64,000 bases of DNA from Favolaschia claudopus (GCA_037176885.1 JAWWNJ010000016.1:310001-374000), one strand, 5' to 3'; positions 1-12,295 are shown, counted from the first letter of the stretch. Numbers and translations are program-made. Notes: generated from the sequence alone by a model not told the origin.

Positions 1-704
1 TCAACTAATCCATTAATATCAGGTACCTTGGCTCCCACTACACGGTATCCAATTCCGGCGGGCAGGAGGGGACGGGTGGCAGTATCAGATGCTCGCCCGA
101 CGTGTCCTCACTGAGCTCAAGTTATGACCTTCGCCTCATGATCATCTATTCTATCAGTTATTCTGTCAGTCGCTGCTTTATATCTCGGGATCTCCTTTGC
201 CTTTGCTTCCTTTCCAATCCTTCTTCGCCTTCTTTCGCTCCTCAATATCATAAAAATCACTCTCGTTTTCTACGCTACTCGTGCATCCTCCATCTACTAG
301 CATATCCTCATCGCATTTTCAATACCTTACCTTACCTTATCCTTTTTCATCTTCTTTCCGTTCGGCCATTCTGAAATTCGCTTTCGTGACTGTCGTTGTT
401 CCGTTTTAAGCATTGCGCAGGGGGTTGTTATTTATGCAGTATTAACCTAGCACCTGTACTCAATACGCATCAAGGATTCTCATGTTTTTTCCAAGTCGGG
501 ATGTTTGCTAATAAGGTGTCTTTCGACTGGACATTGAAGATACAATTTTCTTTGGGGAATGTCTTGCGAGTTGAATCCTCTTATCGTCCATTGCGCTCGA
601 CTCAGGTAGAGATTATTTGGCAAGCCATGAACAATTCGGTACTTGTAAACTTTAGTGTTTGGTCGTGATCAAATTTGACGTCGAATCCCTTGTGCTGTTT
701 TTAT
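1..704. other. left flank without recognised gene
   Basis: No frame here gives a recognisable protein, and no convincing splice pattern joins the short open frames. It is pyrimidine-rich towards its right end and probably holds the promoter and 5' leader of the gene starting near 705. Confidence 0.4.
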
Positions 705-1547
705 ATGTCCGACCTTACCGTCCTCGTCTCCCCCATCCCTCTCTATCCATCCAGACCCTCCTCCCCCTTCGCCTCCCTCGCCTCAAGACGCAACCGCTCC
801 CCCTCCCCCATCATGGTCACCCTCGAATCAGATAAACCCGAGTCCCAATCCGCCGGCCCCTCCCATACCCATACCACCCACACACTAGACCCCGGCCTCC
901 TCAGCCCGCCCATAAACACCTGGAAGTCGCGCCCGCGAAGCCAAACTCGGAACGGGATGGACAGGCCGCGGCATCGGCCGACGCGGTCGCAGAGTGCGCC
1001 CCCCACACAAACGACGTTTCGGATTAGCCGTAGTGATATTGTGCCGGCGCCGGCGAGTGTGGATGATAGTGGGTATCTGCTACATGGGCATGGCCGTGTT
1101 CCGGAGTCGCAGAGGCGGCTGCCGTTACGGCGGAGTGCGACGAGTTTCGGGGCGGCGGGGTATGGGTATTCGTATTCTGTCGAGGGGATGACGTTGAGAG
1201 GGGGCGAATTGGTGCGCCCGCCCCCGCCTTTATGTGCGTAGCCTTCTTCTCCCTCTCCCTCTTCCGCTTCTTTCGCCATGCATGCTAATGTAAGTATACT
1301 TCAAGTACGACCGACGACCTTCTGGCGCAAGGCACATCGGTCAGGGGTAGCCGCCGCGACGTATTCCCCCTCCGCGCACCTCGTCCGCCGCTCGACGTAC
1401 ATCGCCGCAGGGCTCACATTCGACGCGCCGGGGCACGATCTCAGTGCGCTTTGTGTGGAGGCACGGATAAATGGGGAGGACGGCGTACGGAGGGCGGCGC
1501 CGCGCGTGGTGGAGATTCCGCAGGCTTTTGAGATGCTGAATATATGA
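705..1547 (+). CDS. uncharacterised Ser/Pro/Arg-rich protein, two exons
   Basis: I do not recognise this family. Exon 1 runs from the ATG at 705 to 1233. A 72-nt intron follows (donor GTGCGT at 1234, branch-like GCTAATG near 1284, acceptor AAG ending at 1305). Exon 2 runs 1306-1547, and the phases match across the junction, leaving one open frame of about 255 residues. The N-terminal two thirds is low in complexity, rich in Ser, Pro and Arg (for example SQSAPPTQTTF), and probably disordered. The C-terminal part after the intron (FWRKAHRSGVAA onward, ending QAFEMLNI) is more varied and may be the conserved portion. No signal peptide or membrane segment is visible. Support is the open frame plus one clean intron. 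Upstream in-frame ATGs are absent, but 813 is a possible alternative start. Confidence 0.5.
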
Positions 1548-3329
1548 CGAGGTGAGGGCTCGTTCGTTGTTGCCTTCTTAACCCTTGAATATCGTTCGTT
1601 GCTTGGGATGCTCGTTCGTTACGAACTAACGGTACTTTTTCTTTTCTACAGACGGTCTTTTTGGGTCTATTTTGCCAGTACATTCATTTCATTCATACCT
1701 GCACTTCGACGATACCCCACGCACGCACGCATATAGCATATCTGTTACTCTTACTCACTCTCATTTTTTTTTTCGTTTGGGCCGACGCAATACAATTATT
1801 AGGAACTCAAGCTCATGGACGAGGTCTTCGCCCCCCAATGGCTCATCATGAGTTTTCCGCTTTCTTATCACAACTTCCTATGGAGGATCAACCGCCGTCA
1901 TCTCCCGCACTAAGCTCGGCCATACGCGACACACCGACAAACCCCTCCAACCGAAGTGCCGTGCTACCCCACCAAACGCAGTGCCGCCAAACCCCAACCA
2001 ACAACGGACATCTGAATCGCCCTCCACTCTCCTCCTTGGTGCTCAGCGCTCATCATGATCACAAAGTCACCCGAATCACTGCGTAAGGCTCCGAACAGTA
2101 GCCTGGATGGCGGCTCTCTGTCACTGCGGTCAATAAGAAAAGAAAGACCCAGAACGGCAACTTTTGTTCTGCCGACGCCCTCGCAGGCACACCATCAGTC
2201 TTGAGACCACTTCTAAGTTCTTGGTATACAGTAGCTGACCCCACCGAGTCTTCCGTCAGACCCGTGGCATAAGGTGGTCTTTTCACCGAGTTCCCTCTGC
2301 GCGAGACTCATCGTCTCGTGAATTTCGAGGGGAATTCAATCAGCTTCCACGAACACAGTTATCGCATTGGCAGGCTTTTCGTTACAAGCCGTGGCGGGAC
2401 TTTCCCATCTACAGACCAAGCCCCGTGCGGCACACCAACACGGCTGCAGCCCACACTGGCTCGCTCGCGAGTTCAAAGAAGCATACCGGCCGCTTTCTCA
2501 AGTGCCAGAAGTTACAGAGGGATCAGTCACTGTGACCTGCCTGCCGCCACGAGCGGGTAGACTACATACATACGAGCACAAGATTTGAGACTGGGTTACC
2601 ACGCCCGCCCCACAAACGGACAGATCCGTCGTACTCTCTGTGGGGAGGGCGAGTTGCCGCGTCGCTAAACGAATACCTTGAAGTTGGTACGTCCGGCGGC
2701 GGAGGGAAGGCGGTCAACAAATTGAGGGGTGAGACGCGGTGGAGTCGATCGAGAGTATGTTGGAGGAGCGTGATAATGCCGTGCGACGGGGGTAGAGAGA
2801 GATGCTGAGCGATGGGATGGAGGAGAGAACGTTCCAATCTCAAAGCTGCTGGGAGTACTTACCATGACCGCCGCATCCTTCTTGAGGGCCGTCCGGCCTG
2901 CTAAGCCTGTACGATAGCCGCCAGCGATACAGCGTGCTACACGCTTGTTGACGCCATTTTGCGACTTGAGTGCTGCGAGAGGTAAGGGAAGAATGAGCTG
3001 ACTCCATAGTCTGCCGAGGTCAGACAATGGGGTGGCGGCCGAGCTCACCGAGTCCTGGCCTCTCGCTAAATGATCTCTGAACACCACGTACGCGAGTCGG
3101 GCGCAACGGACAATCAAATTTCACGAGCGCTCAACTTGCAAGATATTGCCCAAAGAGAATTGTAAGATTTCAGAGCGAATGACAACAAGGCGAATGCTAG
3201 AGAGATTAGAGCCGTACAATATACTACTGTTTCTATCGTCGTCATGAGCGCTAAGGCAGCCTTCGATACACAGTAATAACACACCTTCATTGAAATTCCA
3301 TTCCTAATTTTATTCCATTCCATCCCATC
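1548..3329. other. 1.8 kb without recognised gene
   Basis: Several short open frames lie on both strands, the longest being 150 codons on the minus strand at 2665-3117. That frame contains a plausible GTAAGT donor near 2862 (minus), but no domain is recognisable and I could not extend it into a convincing spliced gene. It may be an untranslated region, a remnant or a lineage-specific gene. Confidence 0.35.
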
Positions 3330-3778
3330 TCAATCCGACTTGGCGCGAACGGCGAGCCATTGCGTGGGGTGGCGGTTGAACATCGGCCACGGAGGCAGGA
3401 CAATCTAACATAACATTCTCAGAGTCAGACCGCACAAACTACGACGAAAACGGATGGCAAGACATACCAAAGCTAACAACAACGTCGAAACACCAAAGAA
3501 CCCAAACGTAACTTGCAGATTCTGCGCCGCAAAGCCAAGAACGAATGAAAGTATCTAGAATAAACTCTTTCGTCAGTTTCATTCTCCTTGATTCCTCAAG
3601 CCAAGCTGCCAGGTGCACGAACAGTAGAACCGATGAGCCAGACGCGGGATATCAGCTCGACTTGTTGTTGGCCGACAAAGTCCTAGAGAGGTTGTTGAGA
3701 AGGTTTCGAGCAGAGATGGTAGGTTGTGCGACAGACGATTTTGCCCTCTGTGAGTTCTTGCAGAAAGGAGCTGCTCAT
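3330..3778 (-). CDS. SPC1: signal peptidase complex subunit 1 (SPC12 family)
   Basis: Small ER-membrane subunit of the signal peptidase complex. In yeast it is non-catalytic and influences which membrane segments are cleaved. The 87-residue product is assembled from four exons: 3778-3737, 3682-3623, 3554-3468 and 3404-3330. All introns are GT-AG and all junctions are in phase 0. Family hallmarks are the N-terminal EGKIDFVGQQQVELISRVW segment, two hydrophobic helices (WLIGSTILSFVLGFAAQ and VTFGFFGVSTLLLALIVL) and the C-terminal LPPWPMFNRHPTQWL signature, which matches the PPWP...HP.(K/Q)WL ending of SPCS1 proteins. Length fits the family (about 80-110 aa). No single exon exceeds 29 codons, so the gene is easily missed by ORF-based searches. 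The region 3779-4225 is presumably its promoter. Confidence 0.93.
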
Positions 3779-4225
3779 TGTGCGGTGATGAGGGGAAGTG
3801 GTAAGTAAGACGTGTCAAACGATGTTTGATGGGATCATCAAATGCGCTCGGCATCTCCCGGTCAAGTTGAACTGCTCACAATTATTTGAGTTCGCATTGA
3901 ACGCGAGCTAGAACAGCAACATTTCTTATTGCAGAATTCTGGGGGTGTTTCAGCTATACGCACTAACCCGGCTTTGATGTTCGGTTTGATTTCAAAATAG
4001 CTAAGCGCTGTTTACAATCGTTCCTCAATCTTAATTGACTGCGATACTATTGAACTTGGCGCGGCCATTCCAGGAATAAAAGAGACCCTCTCAGCAGCTG
4101 CTCAGCGCTCATCTGGGGGACAACTTATAGGAAATCCGTTTCGGAAGAGGTCGGAAAAAAAGATGCGATACATTTTTAGGACGGTACTAGTGCATACGTC
4201 GACGCAGAAAAATTGAACCCAAGAT
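3779..4225. other. intergenic, promoter side of SPC1
   Basis: Lies between the SPC1 start codon and the polygalacturonase stop codon, both genes being on the minus strand. No gene is seen. It should contain the SPC1 promoter and the 3' end of the polygalacturonase transcript. Confidence 0.4.
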
Positions 4226-5826
4226 CTATGTACACTTGAAGTTACCCGCCGTGGGCGTATAGTTGCAGCTATCACCCTTCCCACCAGTAATCGCGACATT
4301 CTCAAAATTGAAATTGGAGCACGACCCGGAGCCGCAGAGAATATAATAGTTCTTCGCGGAAGAGGCAGCCGTTCCCGTAATGTTGGACATGGTAATGCCG
4401 GAAATAGTGACACCATTGGTAGGCGAACCTATAAAAAACGAATCAGTATCATCTCTTCCTCTAGGAGAAGCAAATACTCACCGGTCGGGCCACCATTCAA
4501 ATAATCTTGCTGAACGTCGATCCCGTAGTCCGAAATATTCGACACCTGGATATTACTCCACTCGATATTCGTAACTGTCCCAGTCGTCCCCGAATTCGTC
4601 TTAATTCTTGCCCCATTCTCCGAGTTCTTCACAACGGAGTTGGTGAACAGCACATTAGACACATCGTTCTTCGACTTCCCGCCAATCGACCCAATCGAGA
4701 GCCCGTGCCCGCCGTCACATGTGAGGTTCGAGACGGTGATATTGCTGCCGGAGGTGACCGCGACGCAGTCGTCTTGGTTGATCACGGTGGTTTGCGTGAT
4801 GACGATGTTGGTGCTGCCAGAGACGTCGAAGCCGTCGCTGTTGTGCGCAGCCGCTTTACCGCCCGAAGCAGAGTTGGCGGCGTTTCCCGCGGAGTTGTCG
4901 AGCGTCAGCCCCGTGATGGTCGTTCCGGAGGCAGAGGTGATCTCGAAGCAGTGAACGGGCCAGTTCTGGATGTGGAGGTTCTGAACGAGAGATTTCCCGG
5001 TGGTCTTGAGAACAATGAAGTGGTCGGGTCTAAGATGTATTCTGAGTTTCAATTGCATCGAAGGAGGAGGAAGAAAACGTACTTGTCCTTTCCACCATTG
5101 GAACCTTGACCGTCCCACCACGCCTGCCCGTTGCCGTCGATCACAGAGCCGGAAGCACCTTGAATAGTCACGTCCTGTCCTCCAATCTGAATGAGATCAG
5201 AGTCCCAGTCGGTATATGCAAATGTCTGCCATAATCTTGTCAGCGAATTGTGGAGACACGGAAAAAAAGCAAAAGATATACGGTTTTGCCAGCAAAAGTG
5301 ACCGTTGTCCCCGTCTTCAGTTTGCTCAGATTCAATGTAGTCGATGTCGGCACCGCCAGGTTAGAGAGCACGATGTTGGTGCAGGAAGCAGTGGCAGACG
5401 CAACCTGAGCTATCGCAGTCACTGTGCATGCGGTGCCAGAGCCAGCTGTAGTTGTGGTAGTAGTCTTCGTGGTCGTCGTAGTGGTGGAAGCTTTGGTAGT
5501 GGTGGTGGTGGCTTCGGTAGTCGTCGTCGCTGTAGTTCCACTGCCGGAAGGAACGCACTAGAAAAAAACATAAGTCATGTGGATCAAGCCACCGAAGTGA
5601 AAAGAATTCGCCTGCGAGTAATAATCATTTGAATAAGTGCATGTACTTCCACTGGCGCATGTAGTTGCACCTGTCCAGCCAATTCCACCGCACTAGGATT
5701 CCATTAGATACAACTCTGGCAGTTCAAACGACCAACACGACCCACCTGGCCATAGACAGGAGACTGTGCAGAGACGCGGGTGATGGTGGCCACCAAAGCT
5801 ACGAAAAAAAGCTGACCCTTGACCAT
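4226..5826 (-). CDS. secreted endopolygalacturonase, GH28 with N-terminal CBM1
   Basis: Hydrolyses alpha-1,4 bonds of homogalacturonan in pectin. The start (5826) opens a signal peptide ([20 protein letters not shown]). Next comes a CBM1 module ([18 protein letters not shown] ... YYSQC), a Thr-rich linker and the GH28 beta-helix. Catalytic motifs are all present: NQDD near 4780, GHG near 4708 and RIKT near 4605. The product is about 445 residues in at least six exons, ending NFKCT. An N-terminal CBM1 on a polygalacturonase is less usual than a bare GH28 domain; it probably tethers the enzyme to cellulose in plant cell walls. A broken tandem paralogue lies directly upstream at 6880-8131 on the same strand. 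Confidence 0.93.
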
Positions 5827-6879
5827 TTTTTCAAGTGGGGGTTGAGTGAACGAAATACCATTAACAGGTCGATCTTTAATACTTTGTCGCCCGGTACGTT
5901 GCTCTTTCGACGGCCCGCTGAACTGTGATATTTATAGAGCAAGAGCAGCGCTGACCACCACTGACCCACAGGAAAGAGGAGATGGCAAACGAAGATTTCC
6001 GGCATTAAGCCGAATTTTTGGCCGCAGGGAGGGATCGCTTGGAGATTCTGAGAGCAAGAAAAAAGCAATTTTTACAGCTGGACGAAGAATCATGTCAAGC
6101 AGCTAGAATCCGGTTGCAACCCCTAACAGCGGATGCGAATGCCCAGCAAACAGTCTCCTTGAATGCGTAAAACTCGGCCTTGACATGTAGGCGTCGGCTT
6201 TCTGCTCGCTTGATTGAGTTGGCGTCACTGAGCGGTCCGGCGAACACAAGCAGGATTTCAGCGAGAAAAAATGCCACTGGCATTCAGAAATAGTTAAGCT
6301 TCGACGATGTCCTCTTGGCGCCGCAGCTTTACAGCCTGTACACTGATAGTGAACTCATAGAAGTACCTCCCGATTGGCAGAGTACTTGCAGAGTACAACT
6401 TGAAGTTTGCATAATTTCGATCCAGATGCAGCGATTCGCCGCACAGGAAGATCAGAGATTGGACATCGAACGTAGGAGAGCATAATCCATTGCCAGGTTG
6501 CTCTGGCAAGTCACTGGCGGTTGCAGGCGGTTTTCAACCATTGGAGGATGTGAAAACGAGCGTTGATGGAAGAGGCCAAGATCTGTTCCGAGTTAACCGG
6601 ATCACCGGGTGAGCGGAAGCCGCCCGGTCCGCGACCCACTGTTCGTTTTTGTTTGGACGTTGAAAATCGAAGTTCAACACTCAATGGCCACTTGCAAGAG
6701 CCTGAATTTCGGAGGAATGAGGCGATGAGCGAATCGAACTGAGGAATCCACTCAACTGCAGTTTGCGATCGTATTGCTCGAGAGCAGGTATATTTTCAGA
6801 CCGTACAAGACTACCACAAGTCAACTAAGTTACAAGTACAAACTAGTAACTAGTTGAACCGAAACCCAGAAAAAAAATT
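5827..6879. other. intergenic between the two GH28 copies
   Basis: About 1.05 kb with no recognised gene. It presumably contains the promoter of the intact polygalacturonase and the former 3' flank of the broken copy. Confidence 0.4.
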
Positions 6880-8131
6880 CTAAGCAGTGACTAAGCATGC
6901 GCACTCGAAATTTCCTGCAGTAGGAGTAAAGTTGCAACTATCGTCTGTCCCACCCGTGATCGACACATCCACGAAATCAAAACCAGAGCACGAATCGGAA
7001 CCACAAAGGATATAGTAATTTTTGGCTGAAGACGCAGCGGTTCCGGTGATGTTCGATATTGTAATTCCGGTGATGGTGACCCCATTGGTAGGCACACCTA
7101 TTTAAGACAAAATCAATAATCCAATGAAGTGTACTCCAGCTCAATCCAAAAGACTCACCAGTCGGCCCACCGTTAAGATAATCCTGTTGTACATCTATCC
7201 CGTATCTCGAAATGTTCGACACCTGAATATTACTCCATTCGACGTTTGTAACGCTCCCAGTCGTCCCCGAATTCGTCTTAATTCTCGCCCCATTCTCCGA
7301 ATTCTTCACAACAGAGTTGGTGAACAACACATTCAGCACGTCGTTCTTGGACTTCCCGCCAACCGAACCAATTGACAGCCCGTGGCCACCGTCGCACACC
7401 ATATTCGAGACGGTGACATTGGTGCCCGAGGTAACGGCGACGCAATCGTCCTGATTGATGACGGTGGTTCAACTGCGTTATAACAATGTTGGTACTGCCC
7501 AAGACGTCGAAACCGTCACTCTATCAGGTCAGAGTCCCAATCGGTAAACGCAAACGTCTGCCACAATCTCATTAGAAGAATGTCGAGACTCGCAAAAAGC
7601 AAAGAGATATACGGTTTTCCCAGCAAAAGTGACCGTTGTCCCAGTCTTGAGCTTGCTCAAATTCAACGTAGTTGAAGTCGGCACCGCCAGGTCGGAGAGC
7701 ACAATGGAGGTACAGGACGCCGTCGCAGATGCAACTTGAGCAACATCAATCACCGTGCATGGGGTGGCTACGGTGGTGCTCGTGGTTTTCGTAGTCGATG
7801 TTTTGGTAGTCGATGTCTTCGTCGTGGAAGCGTCAGTAATGATAGCAGGGACACACTAGCAAGATACAATCAGACAACATTACTTAACCGAACGCTATTC
7901 AGTGAATTCTCCGAGTCACCTGGAAGTAATAGTCGTTCTGATAAACGCATGTACTTCCACTGATGCATGCGGTATCCCCCATCCAATCAATACCTCCACA
8001 CTGAAGATTGCCTCAGCCTCGACGCCTTCAATTAAAAGACGAAAATATCGCACCTGCGCATAGGCTGGGGCCTGTGCAGAGACACCGGCCACTAAGGCGG
8101 TAAAGGCTAGGTATAACAGGGTCTTGACCAT
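6880..8131 (-). pseudogene. broken CBM1-GH28 polygalacturonase, tandem copy
   Basis: Closely similar to the intact gene at 4226-5826: signal peptide (MVKTLLYLAFTALVAGVSA), CBM1 ([18 protein letters not shown]), Thr-rich linker, start of the GH28 domain, then the catalytic region with NQDD, GHG and RIKT, ending AGNFECACLVTA. Two lesions break it. Near 7520-7525 the frame jumps from TDWDSDLI straight to SDGFDV, so the segment between them in the intact copy (roughly 100 codons plus an intron) is deleted, and the joined frame meets TGA at once. Near 7470 four extra bases (TTGA on the minus strand) sit between ITQ and the following Thr-Val-Ile codons. Splice sites elsewhere are preserved, so the decay looks recent. 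No single intron choice removes both lesions. Confidence 0.88.
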
Positions 8132-9119
8132 GTTTGAATGAGATTGGGGCTTAGCACGAGAATGCCTTGACTCTTCAACCTTTGATATACGTGGAGCTGT
8201 CTGGGACTTGACACCGGACGGGCCGCTACGCAGAGATATTTTGGGGCAAGGAGAGCACTGACCAGGAGCGAGCAGCTAACAAGAGACACAGAGTTCCGGT
8301 ATAAAGCCGAGTCTCTGGCTGCCAGACTCATAGTCTCTCACTGGCAGCTTTCTGGCGGCTAGAAACGCTCGTCAAAATTTTGCTCAACGAAAAACAGTTG
8401 ATAATCCGTTCTTGTTCAGACTCCCTAGATTCACAAGGCATATTGTGGGATCTGAGACAAAACTTGAGCTCGTTTGAGTCTGTCCACGCCGGAGTTTCTG
8501 AAATGAGCAGCAGGTCGCCTGCCAGTTCGAAAAAAGCTTACCCCTGCTAAAAATGATGCTCAATGACTTCCCAAGATAGTTGAGTTCTTGTAATAGCAGC
8601 AGTACTCGAGGCCGGCGCAGATTTCCGTCGCAGTGACAGTACACCTCGGACTCGAAATAAGGAACTGCAGAGTCGAATGTTGCCGAGCTCGAGTTATCTT
8701 GATCAATAGCAAGTAGTCTAGGACCAAGCCTTTTGTCAGCTGGGTATTCGCCAGTGAGTGCCGGAGGGCTCTCAGTCGGGGTGTTTTTCTGGAAATCCAC
8801 ACTGGAGGCAACTTGAACAGTTGAACTTGACGCCAGTGACGACTCGGAGTCAAAAAAGAAAGGGTCGTGCCAATCGTGCCTCAGGACCCCCTCAAATGGG
8901 CCGGACCGCGGCTAGGAGAAACCACCCCGTCCACGACAATGCCCTTTCGTCCGTTCTGCACAACGAACTTGAAGTTGTTGAAGAACTGAGCCGAATCCCA
9001 GTCGACCGGCGATGGCGTCGTGACAAAGTAGCTGTCGGCAAGTTCCGGAGAACCCACCCGAAATGCCGCGTCACAGCGTGACTGTTGACATCGACTCTCG
9101 TCGACCATCTTCCCTCACC
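8132..9119. other. intergenic, no recognised gene
   Basis: About 1 kb between the GH28 pseudogene start and the first DUF2470 gene. Minus-strand open frames of 60-138 codons at 8384-9108 show no recognisable domain. It probably contains the two divergent promoters. Confidence 0.35.
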
Positions 9120-9951
9120 ATGGCTGACCCCGTAGCAGAGAAATCCTCATTTCTTAAGATGTACATGTCGTCGCATCCGGACACACTGGTTGGGTACGCG
9201 AAATGGTACGGGAAAGTCACAGAACCGATAAGTAGTGCAGAAATGTCCGACATTAACACAAAGGTCTGGAATTGCATCCATTTTTCAAACATTAGAATTT
9301 ACGGCTAGTTTCCAGAGCATGACATTAACATGTACTCTTAAAAATGGAACGAAGAAAGAGGTCATTGTAGCGATAGACCCGCCATTGGCCGGATACGAAG
9401 ATGTTAAGCCTCGGCTGCTAGAAATGAAGGCGATATCACAAGAAGGTCTTGGGATGGTTGATTATTTTCTTTCACATCTTTGAATCTGCGTCTCTGATTT
9501 TTTCCCCCTTTGCAGATAAAATCGCCACAAATAACAACGTTTAGACTCCCACCCAGCGGCATCCCCATCGCCTCTTTCTTCTGGTTTCTTCTCCCCTACG
9601 GCGCTTTCTCTCCCACTCCCGACTCCATCAGCGCCTCCCCATGGCAATCTCTATTTGCACCAGCTCATTTCCTCCGCTCCTACATACCTCAAAACATATT
9701 CAAAATACTTTGGCCCGCCTTCCTCGCCTTTCACGGCTCGTCGGTACTTTACACTTGGCATTTATGTCGAAAACATCGGGCGCCGATTGGAGTGACGGTG
9801 AGCTGCGTTCTTAACAACTGGTGGTTGCATGTTCACAGTTTTGCGTCAGCTCGGGTATCTCTGCTCCGCATTCTACATCGGGGTTCCGGTTTGGCTTGAT
9901 TTACGGCGGCAGATTCAGGATGCTCGGATAGAGTCTGTCATGAAAGTTTAA
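9120..9951 (+). CDS. DUF2470-domain integral membrane protein, paralogue 1
   Basis: Four exons: 9120-9263, 9316-9456, 9516-9797 and 9850-9951, about 222 residues, all phase 0. The N-terminal half (ADPVAEKSSFLKMYMSSHP ... PPLAGYEDVKPRLLEMKA) matches my recollection of the DUF2470 family, whose members include heme-utilisation-like proteins in bacteria and plants. The second half has about four hydrophobic segments, so the C-terminal part is membrane-embedded. It ends with a conserved charged tail (RRQIQDARIESVMKV). The exon-4 acceptor was chosen at 9848-9849 because only that site gives the tail shared with the two paralogues at 12296-13136 and 47870-48706. The biochemical role of the fungal family is unknown to me. 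Confidence 0.82.
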
Positions 9952-10523
9952 AGAGCTCTGCATTAGTAGGCTCGGACCAGCACTTTACTTTCGGTATTAC
10001 CTTAATTCCTCCCCGTCAAAGTGCCAGTGAGAGATTGGTTCGAGTCTACTGCATTAGATAAATTACGGTGATTGCTTAAACCTGACAACAGGATTTGTGC
10101 TCTGTGTGCTCCTTATCTGTTCATCGCCGGACTGGAAGACGGTAGATTCTGTGGCGTCGGATAAGAAGTGTCCGCCATATGTTACTGTCTATCCACACTG
10201 GCAGTGGCAATGGATTTATTCACAGAGAAGTCGAGATTCAAGTTGGACTGGTTCGCATTTTGCCCAACGAACTCTTTCCTGTTCCGAACCTACTGTAGCC
10301 AGAGAAGGTCTGCATAGATAATGATGTTACATGAAAGGCTAACGAGTGTGATTAACATTACTGCTACTACTGCAATAATGTTGAAAGAAAAAGGATTAAA
10401 CGAGTGACTGGAAAGTATCTGGTTAGTCAGATGATGGTACATAACACGAACCACCAAATCAAACCAAAGAGATGCTACTGTAATAAAGATAAAGGGCAAG
10501 AAAAGCAAGAAAGAAAGCCACCG
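9952..10523. other. intergenic, no recognised gene
   Basis: Between the stop of a plus-strand gene and the stop of a minus-strand gene. It should hold both 3' untranslated regions. Nothing else is seen. Confidence 0.4.
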
Positions 10524-11460
10524 TCAACATCCCTCTTCCTCAGACGAAACAAGCGTCGGGCTCGGACTCGAAGATGATTCGTCCGAAGGGGGAGAAGCAG
10601 CGGCGAGCGAGGCGGCGAAAGCCAGACAAGGATCCGGGTTACGCCGCGCAGGCAGCTCGGTCTTGGCGCATCGACGGGAAATAGGAGGACCCAATAAACT
10701 TTCCTTCGCGTCCAAAAACGCTGCGGTCCGTTTGCATTGCATCAGAAACACGGGCAGGCAAGCACCAGCAGTTTTGGCAACAGCACCGAGGCAAGGCCGT
10801 TTCGAGAAGGGCGACTCTTCATCCGGGTCAACACCCGCCCTGTAACGCAAGAACAATACAAACTGGGTAAGCAAGATAAACAGGAATGGACGGAGTTGGT
10901 GGGAAACACACAAGAGCTCGGCAAGCTTGCGCTTCAGGATGACACACTTGCTGCGTTCCGCGTCGCGTTCGGCACGGAGACGGATCGCACAGTCCTTGGC
11001 GGCGCGAGTGAATGCAAGGAGGGTGCTGTTTCCCATGGCGTGTGTCTCCGCGCGCTTGCGCCACATCGCGCATTGCGTTTGCAGAGCATTTATTTCTGCT
11101 TGAGCGCATGCAAGGTTGGCTGCCTGAGGTGACGGGGTGGGCACGAGGGTCGGCTGATTGGAAGTGGACGATGAAGTGGAGGCTGAGACGGAGGCGGAAG
11201 CGGGTGGTGGGTTGATCTCATTGAGAAAGACTCTGCGTATCTGCGGGAGGATGTGCGGGCGGAGGTGGACGGGGACGAGTTCCGGATTCACAATTACTGG
11301 TAACAAGGACCGTGTGAGGAGGCGGAAGGGCTATGATAAAATAGTAACGCACATGCACTGTAAGGTGCTCGACATATTGCACAGTTTTGCTGTAGTTGAC
11401 AAGGCTTGGCGGGATCTGAGACGGAGAATGATTTGCGAATGCATTCGCGACAAAAGACAT
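10524..11460 (-). CDS. uncharacterised protein with short coiled coil
   Basis: I do not recognise this family. The start at 11460 gives MSFVANAFANHSPSQIPPS. A short intron ending with TATCATAG near 11329 joins it to a second exon that opens PFRLLTRSLLPVIVNPEL. The donor is uncertain; GTGCAATATG would give a 51-nt intron. The second exon has a Ser-rich stretch and then a probable coiled coil (ACAQAEINALQTQCAMWRKR onward to ILKRKLAEL), cysteine-containing and rich in Arg, Lys and Ala. A further intron near 10840-10925, phase 2, leads to the last exon, which ends in an acidic Ser-rich tail (SSSPSPTLVSSEEEGC). The layout suggests a small scaffold or nuclear protein, but no function can be assigned. 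Confidence 0.5.
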
Positions 11461-12295
11461 GGCCTAAGAGGACACAATCAATTGAAGTAAATGCAAAGGG
11501 CGGATGTCCTGACCACAGGGCAAAGAAACTGGTGATACATAGGGTGAGGAGCAGATGCGACAGGTAGACGCCGTGTCAGTGGACATGGTCGCGAGACTCA
11601 TGGAGTTGTAGGAGTCTTTATTCCAGGGGATGGTCGGAAAGGCGGAGTTGGTCGGGAATACGGATTACAAGTGAAGGCGAGCCATGTCCATCGAGAGTAA
11701 GTATTGAGTTAACAAGACCGACTTCGTTTGCTGGGCAGTTTGTGGGCAGTGCGGCAAGAGGAGAGAGACGCCGACAATATCCTCTGTCAGCCCGAGTCCG
11801 TCAGCAATAGTAAGCGCATTTGTCATCAACAATTGCGGTAAAAACGTCGGGAATCGGATGATAAACCGGCTAAGTGTTGAGAACGTTGAGACATTTAGGC
11901 GTTTTACGAGCGGTTTGCGGCGGGTTCTGCTATACGAGGTAATTGAAGCTTCACTTCTGACAATCAACTCCGAAAAAGTCGCGGAGTGTTCTTTTTTAAC
12001 GTTAACCCGCTGAATATAATCATTCCGGCAGACTCTCAATGCGTTGAGGTGCTACAAATGATGTCAGCAAGTTGGCTCAGCGACCTACATGCCGGGTATC
12101 GTATTCACAGGCAAAGCGGGTGGTAGGTAAATAGAGGAAAGATGACCCACGCACCGGTCCAAAATTGGAGCGACACGACTCGGACACGATCCGTGTGAGG
12201 AAGGCACCGAGAGCGCTTTATTAGTAAATTCGGTGAGAAGTAAGTACTTATTTCAGAGGTATTTGAGATAAGAATACGACAGACAAGAGAGGTTA
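11461..12295. other. intergenic, no recognised gene
   Basis: About 0.8 kb between the start of one minus-strand gene and the stop of the next. A 124-codon minus-strand open frame at 11665-12039 has no recognisable features. Confidence 0.4.

Noticed and set aside
2665..3117. 150-codon minus-strand frame as a protein gene
   Set aside because: A plausible GTAAGT donor exists, but no homology is recognisable and the extension on either side is unclear; left as unassigned.
4507..5109. 200-codon plus-strand frame
   Set aside because: Antisense shadow of the endopolygalacturonase catalytic exon.
9839..9900. Exon 4 of DUF2470 paralogue 1 starting at 9839
   Set aside because: It would give a tail unlike the two paralogues; the acceptor 11 nt downstream restores the shared RIESVMK ending.
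10828..11306. bZIP transcription factor
   Set aside because: The coiled coil has Leu and basic residues, but the NxxAAxxCR-type basic region and regular leucine heptads are missing.
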